Position numbers and translations under genes: made by a program | Shown here: positions 12,601-24,600 of the stretch, piece after piece | Layout of the letters: each line of letters starts with the position of its first letter | Position numbering within the stretch: the first letter of the stretch is position 1 | Origin: Branchiostoma floridae | Lineage: Eukaryota; Chordata; Leptocardii; Amphioxiformes; Branchiostomatidae | Reading direction: 5' to 3' | Assembly: GCF_000003815.2 (NCBI RefSeq) | Contig: NC_049992.1 | Span: 5,034,481-5,098,480, forward strand | Length of the DNA: 64,000 nucleotides | The notes under the pieces: model-generated | What the model saw: the letters and a program-made list of their open reading frames with translations, nothing else | Told to the model about the DNA's origin: nothing | Databases searched by the model: none

Positions 12601-15600
12601 TAACATGCATTGGCATAATACCGGTCATAAGCCTTATACCGGTCGATTAAAAATAGTGGAACTTAAAGAGATCTACACATGCAACAATAGTTATTTCTGA
12701 GGTATGCACACTTCAGACATCTAGGTGTCCAATACATAATTTACAAAGCATCGATAACAATGCATTCGAAGACAACAAGGCCAAAAGTTATCAGGTCATT
12801 TTCGGGGCAGGCGAGCTCGTCGTGGGACAAACACACTGTCACGTTCATCGCCAGATTTGTAGATAATAATCACATGTGCTCACGGCACAAGACGAGCATG
12901 ATTCAACAGCAATCTTGAATTTCTTTTGGTGACCTACAACTCGTGTAAAAGTGTGAGGAACCGTTGCATTATCGCCCGGATCTACGGCTGAATGGGTCAA
13001 ATTGAACGTACGCCGCCATTTTCCCGCCATTTTCAATGCTACGCCTACGGCCAGCATGCAGTAAAGTTTTACGTCATAGCGGTTGTGACGGACCAAAATT
13101 AAATGAAAATTCTTGTCAGTATACGCCCATTTTCTCATGACTTTTTGTATGCTCATGCAGATTTGTTGAACAGGAAAGAAGGTACAACAGAGGATGTATA
13201 AAGGTACATAGCGGCAGTTAATTGTGCCGTGTTTCGTTCGGCCGGTATAGTGCACCCCCTTCCAACCACGCGCCCGTTCTCCGTGCAATTCCGCGGTGTG
13301 TTCCAATTATGTTTTTAGCAGGACCAGAGAGACAAAATAATTTACACAGAAGAAGTGGCAAAGGTAAGCTGTAACAGCAACATGTAACTGGAGAAAATGA
13401 TGCGTTGATCATTTGCCAAATTAGCATTGCTTGAGAAATTGCAGTAAACCGACCGGTATTATGCCAATGGATGTTACGTCCCGACAGCGGGTGAATGTAC
13501 AGTACAGTTGGACAAAAGCACTCACACAGATCTTTCTTAAAAGGGTATGAGCTACACAGATCTTTCTTAAAAAGCATGAGGCTATATACGTTTCAGCATT
13601 CGTTCACTTTACAATGATATAGATTTTAAAAAAAAACTTCTGTTACAACTACATTCGGATTTTCTCACAGCGAAATTTCCTGCCATATTACAGTAGACCG
13701 CCCCATTGACCCACCCATTGACCGCCGCCATCCTTATTCTAAACATAACTTCATAATGGCAGTCAAAATCCGATGCAAACTGGCCGATTTCGGCACAAAA
13801 TCGTGCTAGTTGTCATCAAAAATCGATGAAAACCTCAATTTTGAAAATGATGCGGTCGTTATGGGTCCCAATTTGGGCCGGTCGCGGTCGCGTTGGCCAG
13901 GTGGTCGTTGAGAAAAGGTCGCTTAATGCTTATACGTCAATGGGGAAAAAATCGGGACCGAGAAAAAACGGTCGAAATGGCCAGGTGGTCGCTGAGAAGA
14001 GGTGGTCGCTCGGGCAGGTTTGACTGTAATGCCATATGTGACACGGAAATGACTCCATATACGGTATTTGACCTCTCCAAAATTTGCCCCCATACAAGAA
14101 TGGTCATACACTCAATTTATATTTGCAGCATCATATAAAGACGTTTTACTGTTCATTGAAGGTACCTTTTAGTGCTGTTGACATGCAGACCCACAGCTTG
14201 CATAGCCACTTCACCGTGTCAGCTAAAAACATAACCTTCTTGGCGAAGGTAATACGTTGGGTACGGTACTTACCGCAGCGATATTCAGCATTAGTAGTCA
14301 GCCCAAAAACGTTTACGTCAGTGGTTTCCCAGTCAATCACGTTGCCATGTTGACGACAGGAGTCTGTCCCTATCTCAGCTGGAGTCAGCACGCGGTCCCA
14401 GAGGTTCAGCTGCGACAGTTCCCCGATGAACGCTTGATGTGGCTCGAACCCTCCCCCAACTGTGTCTTGGTCCTGTGCAAGGATCCATGTTCCACCACTG
14501 CGCACTTTCCCCCCTACGTTAAGCCTCGAGCCGGAAGCGTGACGAACGCCGTCGACGAAGACCTGCCAGGCTCCATCGGTGCTGCTCCAGGTGGCACATA
14601 CGGCATGCCTTTCACCATCCCAAACAGGCAAGGCACCAAGGGGGGCAGTGGGTGTACCTTGTACCCACAACTGGAAAATATGTTTCAAGGACATGGACGG
14701 TCATCTTTGAAATTACAGCATGTATTGCTAAATTAGTCTTGAGAAATAAAAGAGTGGCGAGTTAGATAGCAGAGGTTTGTGATTGACAACTTACTTCCAA
14801 TCCCTTCCCTGCTTTATTGAAGATAAGTAGCTCATTGTCATGTTCTTGTACAGCATAGCTGACCACACCTGCATGGCTGGTGGAACTCATGTCGGTACGC
14901 AGTTCCAGACATAAAGTAAAACTTGTTAAGTCCTGGGCCAATGTTTTCCCCAGCCTGGCGTAGTTATTGACGCTTCGTGGAGCCGGAAAGGTTATCTCTT
15001 GCAAATAACCTACTGTAATTGCTGTAATTGACAGGAACAATTATATATCTTTATCAAGTATTTACGGAGTTCCCGCCAAATACCTGGCAGTTTGCAGGAG
15101 TTCATAAAAGTAACGGCTCAAGTCTTGCCATCCGCGGCAAATAGGTGTTATGAAAGTAAAGAAACCCTTTCAAACAATACATGCATTATCTACAATGCAG
15201 GTAATTGTAATTCCTGTGCAAGTATATACCGATACCAATACATTGTGTCTGAGTTTTGTCAAGTATGATAAAAGATCATTTTGCAATTTCTCATTAGAAA
15301 AGACGCGGGAAAATTTGACACGTTGTTACATAACTTCCGGGCAAAAGCCTTTGCTTCTCAAAATATCCGGGAGATTTCGATATCGATTTAAAGATGTCGT
15401 CAAATAGACTAACACACCAATGGGATCAAGGTGAACTGCAAAAAATCACTTATGTTTCGAAAGCCAAAGCGATCCCTGCCATTTTGAAATGCTGAAATAT
15501 CTGAACCTAGAGCTCCACGACCCCATACCTTCGCCAAATGATCCTAACCTTTACAACTGGTGTATTAATTGTCTGTCATTAATTATGCAAATAAGGTTCT

Positions 15601-18600
15601 CATTTGCATAAAAAATATTACTTGATCATCTCCTCCATCAAACAGACGTACACAATCTGTGTAAGAAATAAGGCTTTTATTCATCTGATAATCACGCAAA
15701 TGAGGACCTCATTTGCATAAGTAATGTTCAACGATGTTCACCTGTACATAACTGCCAAATGCTACAAGTGAGAAGTTCCCGTCATCTACAACAATGACAT
15801 TATAATAGCATTTTCTTATTGATGCAAATGAGGTATATATTTTGCATAATATCTATCTATCAATATTCTTCTCCTTCTCCGTTACAGATCTCACATGTTG
15901 CAATGGTCCTTTAATGGAACTGAGCGTGCTTACACGATTTTCTAATCATTTCTTCAAATTAAGTACCAATTTGCATAAATAATATGTAATTATATGAAGC
16001 ATCAATTAATCCATTTAAATACCAAAAATCATAACAAACCATCAACTCCTTTCAAAGTCTTACACTAAACCTGCCCTGCAGTTCAGAACATGCCGCTAGG
16101 GGGCCCAAACCTATACTTCTTACTCTCGGCATCAAGAGCTCTCTACCACTCAAAAAGCATAGTTCTGTATCCTGAGCAGGTGCATTAATTTGTATCCATA
16201 ATCTTTGTTCACACAGTGTCCATGTGGCATGGTTTCCTGGTACACTCATTGGTGTCTTTGCAGTAGGAAAAAAAAGAAAAGTTGTAGGTCTTTGGAATAT
16301 TTGGAATTGTTTCCAACATCGCCCCCAAGAAAATGTTGATACATTTACCTAGTAAGATACGTGTACTAGTATCTCGGTCAAAATTAAGATGGGCTTCGAT
16401 CATAAGAAATAATGTACGACGCATGTTTCTAACAAAGAAAAGGACATGATAATGCTCCGGAAACTAACAGACAGTATCAAGAACTCGCCTTGCTGACAGT
16501 TCTGTCCAGTCCATCCAGGTAAGCAGGTACATTTGTAGCCACCATCTTTGTTCACACAGCTTCCATGTTGGCATGGGTTCCTGGTACAGTCATTGATGTC
16601 TATGTTGAAGTAATGGATATACCCATCATTAAGAAAGAGAGAATGAAGAAAAAGGATAAAAAAAATCAATAATGCCTGAAAGTGAATCGTAGTCACGGAA
16701 AAAAATAATCACCTTCCTGACAGTTCTGTCCAGTCCATCTAGGTGAGCAGGTGCATTTCTAGCTATTTGCCAGATTTGTTATATTTCAGCCATACCATAG
16801 GCATGGTGAATTATATTTTATTCGTAATGCTTCTTCTTTCTTCCTTCTTTCTCCTGTCAAATCTTCAAAGTACGCTATCTCAGTCGTTCCTGCACAGAAT
16901 GACTTGGAATTTGGCACAGTAGAAGAGTGGGCCAATACCTCGATGTCGTTTTTTTTCTTCATTTTGTTCATATCTGCCTCTAAAATAGTTTTATTGAGGT
17001 TTTATGGTCATTTTTATACCAAAACGGTATATTTTGCCCCCCTGCGCCCTGGTATTACAATTGAATGACCTAAAATTTGGTATAGATAGGCATTAGATCT
17101 TTGATAAAATGATCCAAGTACAGTTTTTGGCATAGACTACTTTAAAATGCTTAATTTCAGCACTTTCCGAGGGGAAATTGGTTTTCTTTCGGCCGCCTGC
17201 CGTGACCTTTCGGACGTTCACCCCACAGAGCCCCACACCTGCTACGGATCGACTGCACACCAACATCGTGCTTAAAACCTGCCTGCTTTGTGTTGAATTG
17301 GAAGTTCTATACATTATGCCACGACCATGTAAACTAAATGTAGTAAAGGCCTACCTGAAAATACTTGGACTTCGCACAGGGTAAGTATACGGGAGGATCC
17401 GGGAAGACAGACTCCCACATAGCGACCCTTCATCCCCTGACAAGAGACGGAAATGGACGGCTGGTTCAAGTTGATGTGATGATCACCTCCACACTTGGGG
17501 TTGGTGCTGACCTGGTCGGAATTCCCGATGTGGATGTTGAAGGGGTTGAGTCGTTTAGCACAACAGTCCTGGCGGTTAAAGATGACCACTCTGTAGATAT
17601 TGGAGACAGAAAATACACAATGGCACCTTAGTTTGATACGCATTGTATGTTCACTGACAGGTAAATATTCATGGTACTCCATAAAACCTGCAAACTTTGA
17701 TAGATCCTCAGGCACTATAATTACTTATACCAAGTATGTGTTCTTTTAGACAAGTAGTCAATCTATCATATTTTATTAGTGATGGATAATAGATCCGGAA
17801 ATATGCTGTAAACGTACCTGTCAATCACATACGATTGGCCGAGATCCACCCACCAGGTTGGATTTGTCTCTCCCGGGTCACCTACAGTGTGTGTACAGGA
17901 ACCAGCAGTGTAGTCAGTATTGGTGTTCCCGTCTACGGCACGGCTGGCAACTCCGTCCCCAAGAGTGCTTGTTTGAAACGCCGTCTTCCCCAGGGCGACA
18001 TTGGCACCTGACCCAGGGGAGGGGACTGTCATTAGCAGTGTGGTACTTGCATCGATGACTCAAACTGAACAACAGCTTTCCGTCATAATAACTACAAATA
18101 AATGTCTGCCTCGTGCAACATTAGGCCATCCCACATTCAACATACTACCCCAAAAAGATAGAAAACTGCGCCTTTATGCTTAATTTAAAGTTTGTGTTGT
18201 TTCAAATCTATCTCACATCTATCAGATTACGTAGGGTCTACTGGCGGGATCTGTCATCTGACCGCACGTATAAGAAAATCTCTTCGTGTTTGTTCAACAA
18301 GTGGACAAGTAGTGTGTAGAACATGTCTAAAACTAGAGTTCGGCGACCTCATACCTCCATGAATATTTAGAGCTTTAGTTAATTTCATGCAAATGACTTA
18401 ACATTAACATGATTTATGCATGGTGTTGTTCATCATTGGATAACGTACAGTACACATGTGACAAGTAAAATTCCCAATTCAAATCATTAATCATTAAGTT
18501 GTTTTGCAATTTTTGCATAAATTATGCAAATAAGTTCCTCATTTGCATATTTGATATCTGCATATGTTCCACCGATTATATGTAAGTATTACATTTATCG

Positions 18601-21600
18601 AAGTCCACTTATTGCAAATAATGGAATTATACAATTTCCTGATTGATTATGTAAATTAAGTCCTTATTTACATAAAATGCATATCATTATGAACCTTCTT
18701 TGCATAAGCTACCTGCATACCTAAAATGCAGGCAATCTGCAGTTCCTTTCTGCAGTTATCCTCTTTGGAGTGTCTTGACAAAAACGCCCCTGCAGTTCCA
18801 CAATTGAATGTTAGGGGACTGAAACTTGCCCCACTTTGTCATGACGCTAAAAGCTATCTACCACCCAAATGTCACGACCATATCACGTACGGGACAAGAG
18901 ATACATTGAAAAAATTGCTATTATAGAATATTCTCATTAATTATGCAAATGTACTAGAATAACAAGGATGAAAAATCCACGATGACGCCAAAGTGAATGG
19001 TAGTCAAGAAAAAAGTAATCACCTTGGTTACAGTTCTGTCCAGTCCATCCAGGTGAGCAGGTACATTTGTAACCTCCATCTTTGTTCACACAGCGTCCAT
19101 GTTGGCAAGGTTTTCTGGTACACTCATTGATGTCTGTGTGACAACACAAAAAAACCATTTGGTTCAATGAATTTTTGCCAGCAGCGTCCAATTGTAGAAA
19201 TTGGACAAATAGAGTCAATAGTACGCTAGGGGAGTCGGCCGGCCAATAGTGGTGAGGATAATGATTCTACTGGTCGGCTGACTCCCCTAGCGTACTATTG
19301 ACTCTGTCCAATTTCTACATTTAGACCACCGATCCACGGAGCCTGGTAGAGGCTACAATTGCTGAGCTTGGGCAATAAAGACAAAGTCAAGTTGATGAAT
19401 AAGTAAATGGGTTTTGAACACAGCTGTGAATCTTAAGACGAATGACAATTAAATCCATTTCAAACCTTGGTGTTGCGGTAAAGGAAAGTCACCTTGCTGA
19501 CAATTCTGTCCAGTCCATCCAGGTGAGCAGGTACATTTGTAGCCGCCATCTTTGTTCACACAGCGTCCATTTTGGCATGGGTTCCTGGTACACTCATTGA
19601 TGTCTGTGTAACAACACAAACAGAATCATTTTGCTTAAATGGACTTTTGCCAGCAGCGCCCAACTGCTAGGCATCAGGCAAGGCAAAGTCAATCTGATGA
19701 GGTAGTATTTGGGGTTTAAACACATGCACAGCTATAAAACTGACGAATGAAAATGAAATCCATTTGGTATTGCGTAAAGACAACGCACCTTGCTGACAGC
19801 TCTGTCCAGTCCATCCAGGTGAGCAGGTACATTTGTAGCCGCCATCTTGGTTCACACAGTGTCCATGTTGGCATGGGTTCCTGGTACACTCGTCTAGGTC
19901 TGTGTGTTTAAACAAATGTAGCAGTATGATACATAGATATATCTTTTGTTAAGAAAGAGGGAGTGAAGAAAAAGAAAAAAAGGATTAAAAATCCATGATG
20001 TTTGCAAAGTGAATGGCAGTCATGGAAAAAGTAATCACCTTGTCGACAGTTCTGTCCAGTCCATCCAGGCAAGCAGGTACATTTGTAGCCACCATCTTTG
20101 TTCATACAGCGTCCGTGTTGGCATGGATTGCTGTTACACTCATTAATGTCTGTAAAACAAAGGGGAAAAAAGAAAGGATTTTTACTCTACTCATCTAAGG
20201 CGTAATGAATAACTTTAATGGCAAGAACACTATAATCAAGTTTCATGCAATTGAATAAAGAGTATTGGCAATAACATTAATGTGTACTCTTGGGGCTAAA
20301 ATAAAGGGTATCTGAATAGTGTTCAACTCAGTCAAATATTACTTACCCGTGGTTGTCCCTAATGTGACTACCATTGGCATGGTGTCGGTGGTCACACTGT
20401 TGTTCGTAAATGGCAAATACGTTGGAGTCGAGTCGATAACTGTGACCGTCCCTAATGCCGAGTTCTTTTCTTCATAGAGTGTCGTCTTCCATGGAGTACT
20501 GGACTCCATGATCATCGTGCCATTTTGTTTCAGCTTTGAGTCAAGCACAACCTACATTCAGAAACATGCACAAATTTATCCGTATGGTAATTAACGCATT
20601 GCAACCAGTAGAAATTATCACACTATATGATCAATAAGGAACTAATACTAGTAACTAATTATAACCTAGTTGCAGAGGTCGACTTGACCTAGCTTTTTTA
20701 CTCGCACAGTTGTTTTCTTATTGCTTGTTGGGTTCTGGTTGCTTTATCATAATATAAGGACTGAGTTTAAAAACATCAACGTCCGGCGAAGTCGACAACG
20801 GAGACTGCAACTTATGTTCCCTCAGGCTACTAAGGCTAAGGTCCCAGAAAAAAGGGGCGCTTCCAGACAGTTCACAGGCTTTTCTTTTGGCGCTTTTGGC
20901 CGTGAACCCTACGTAGCTCCGGCGTTTTCGGGACCGGTCGGGCACCGGAATGTACACACCACTAGGCACCAGTACAATTGGGACCATAGACTGAACAAGA
21001 AATTAAAGCTTACCCTTCCACCAAAAGTTATGTGAGTTGCCAGGATGACAGCGATGACCACTGACGTGACGAACAGAAGTCCACATCCCATTGCAAGCAA
21101 GCAAAAAATGTTGGACTTCCATCTGCTCCACATTTCCACGACACGCTCTGAGATAAACAGGAATGGTAGAAAATGCATTCTGTGTCAGTATGTATCAAAG
21201 ACGTTAAAAGGGGCGTCCAACCTAAGAATCCGTTTTGCCCACAACCCCTCGATTTTTTCCTGTTCAACACTCTTTGTCGCAATAGCAATGGGCCAAACAA
21301 GTTAAGAGCCATTTTGCCAGTGAGATCTTTGCATGTCAAAAACAAAGATACAGTAGAAGCCGTTTAATTGCACACCCCATTTGCCAGCGCATTTCGTGCA
21401 ATTATCAGGGTGGTGCAATAACGCTACATTATACAGCTGGACCACACCAAGTTTGTGATTTGGGGATTCCGTGCAAATAACGGAAGTGTGCGTTAATCCG
21501 TTGTGCATTTAACAGGCTTCTGGCTCGTTCTCATTGAAATGTCAAAAACGATGTCGCCTGACTTTACGACTTGATATTGAGCAAATTATAGACAGCATGA

Positions 21601-24600
21601 CTGGTCCCTTTGTTTTTCCACAACCCCTGTAATGTTTTACAAAAGATGCACCACAACATTCATATTGGTTCATGGCTTTGAAGGTTATTATAACCTCGGG
21701 TGGGATTTCAACCCCTAAAAAATGGCTGTCGCCTGAAAAGATACGAAGAATTCAAATAGTAGCCAAAACGGAACAATTCAGTTCCCCAAATGATTGTTCG
21801 GCAGATGAAACCAGCTACCAAGGCCCTCTGTCCGATCACGTCAGATCGCTACTGTCATTGATCTTGGAGGCTGTGTGAGGAGGTTTATGCCTGTCGCCAA
21901 ATTCGGTAACAAACGTTACCACCACAAGTACGATGGTTGCCACGGTTATATTATCCACGTATAAGACTAGAAATGGCCGATTTTGTGACGCTTTACAGTT
22001 TTTCTGGTTTTCTGAAGAAACAGAAAAAGGGTCATTGACTGCCATTTGTATCCCACCTTGCTTACAAAATGTTGTACAGAAATGACTGTAACAAACGTTA
22101 CCATTGTTTGATGCTTTCGAAGCATTCTGTCTGACCCGGTGCAAAAATGCTGCCCACTTTTTAAATGTCCCTAGGGACGTCAACTAATGTTAATCCTTTT
22201 GAAGAAAATGGGTTAAGTTTACTGTTGTAACAAATGTTACCGGTAAAATTTGTTACCTGTCCTGTAATGCATTACCAATGGGACCGAAAATAATAAGTTG
22301 CCATTTTGTGGCTATGCTTAAAAGAGGAATTTTCCTAAACAACCAGGTAGTTTTCACTGAAAATAAAGCCGATTTATTTTTCGACCAAGAAAATGCCATT
22401 TTTGACATTTCAATGAGAACGAGTGTTCTGCTCTATTGGCAAAGGTTAGCAATCGACGGGTACAAAGTGCGTGATAGTAACGGATGAAGACATTAGAAAA
22501 AATAATAATACAGGTCCCACTGAGCCAATGGCTCAGCTTGTATATCAAGCGTTCAGAGACATTTATCCTCCATGAAATAATAGGAGCCTGTTTAGACTGA
22601 ATGCAAATGTCTTCTATGTTTACATAATCCATGAGCAGTGACATTAATGTTTAACAAACGTATTATAATTATGGAATTCTGCATCGATTATGCAAATGAG
22701 GACCTTATTTTCATAATAAGTGTCTGTTAATGAAGCACCTGCCCTTAATTACATATGCTTTAAAATCTTGTAATGGGAGAGCAGTTACATTATAGGATTT
22801 CTCATGGAGTTTTCAATTCATATCTATCGATGTTCCTTCCTTTAAAAGTATAAATGGCATAAGTTTGAATAGTCATGTCATGGACAGCAATGATTTTATA
22901 ATATTTCCTCATTTATTATGCGACTTACATCAAGATTTGCATATTTATCATTTAATTAAGTCAATTATCATGTCAAGTATCTTCATACCAAAAACGACTG
23001 AAAGCAGGAGACTTTAGATCTAGAATGGCCCAAAGCGACAAAGATGTTTAATTTAGATAATGGCATAAACTACTAGCCCTATATGTATATCTAGCTGTAC
23101 TGGCATTAGCTATAGTCAACATATATAGCCAAACAAAAGCAGGGGAGGTAGATATATCTAAGGAGATGACTCTGCAGTTCCACAGTGGCCTGCTAGGGGG
23201 TTCAAACCTACACCAGTCGTCCCTTATCTCAACACCTTTCTGTCACCTAGAAATCAACACCCCGGCACGTCCGGGAACAAAGATAAGGACGTCCTGCTGC
23301 ACTACCAAGGTCAACCACCAGACTAAAACGCCCTAAAACGCATTAGAAATTGTCGGGTTCACAACACCTACTCACGTACCTAATCGCAATCAATCCAGAT
23401 GTCCTTGAAGCTAAGCGGGTTGTGCCCTTAGCTTAAGAAGTTAAGATATTCGACCAGAGACGCACACACAAACTAAGCTGCAGATCCACAGCATGCCAAC
23501 TAGGAGGTCCCAAACAAAACAAAAAAGGTGGTAACTGCACGAAAGCCTTGGATTACGACCGAACTACTGGAGGCAATCAGTCAAAAAACGGAACTCTACA
23601 ACACCTTCAAGTCCTCTCCAACACCAGAGAACTGGAGAAACTATACTCAAACCAAGAACCGCCTAACGAAAGACCTACGCCGAGCGGAGGCTGAGTACTA
23701 CTCCACCGTTAGTGACAGACTGAAAACTGCTGATGGCGCCCGAGCCTTCTGGTCTGTACTCAAACAAGCAACAGGGAAGAGTAAATCTGGCATTCCTGCA
23801 CTCTCCGTAAATGGCATCGTCCTGGACAAAGACAAAGATAAGGCAGAAACCCTTAATGACGTCTTTGTCAGAGTCACTAAGGAAGCTACGCATCCAAACT
23901 TTACAAGCAGGCTCCCTAAGTTCACTGATGAAGTACTCTCTACAATTCACGTCTCAGAGGAAGAAGTCCTGGGTGTGCTGCAAGGATTACATCCTAACAA
24001 GGCTCCAGGCCCCGATGGAATAACCAACCGACTCCTTAAGGAGGGAGCACCAGCCATCAGCGCCTCCCTTTGTCAGCTTTTCAACTTGTCACTCGCTACA
24101 GGACAAATACCAAAAGACTGGAAGCAGTCAAACGTGTCGGCAATATACAAAAAGGGTGATCGGACTGATCCATCAAACTACAGACCGATCGCACTTCTGC
24201 CCACCGTAGCCAAAGTGTTGGAGAGAGTCGTTCACAACCGCCTGTACACTTACCTTACCGTCAACAATCTGTTAAACGTCAACCAGTCTGGTTTCAAAAA
24301 AGGGGATGGGACAGTCCTACAACTCCTGCGATTGGTTGACAACTGGGCCAAGTCCATTGATGACTCCAATGTCTCCTGTACGGCCGCCGTCTTTCTGGAC
24401 GTCCGTAGAGCGTTCGATACTGTGTGGCACGATGGATTAACGTACAAGCTATCGCGTTACGGAGTTAGTGGACCACTCATCAGCTGGTTTAATCACTACC
24501 TCACAGACCGCCAGCAGCGTGTGGTCATTAATGGTGCTACGTCGTCTTGGAGGTACACGTACGCGGGCGTCCCACAGGGCAGTATCCTTGGCCCGCTGTT

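Noticed and set aside
12845-13306. 153-codon minus-strand frame
   Set aside because: It lies inside the TA-bounded element, shows no domain, and has no splice sites consistent with gene 2.
14257-14736. 159-codon + strand frame
   Set aside because: It is the antisense shadow of the gene 2 pentraxin exon 14274-14670.
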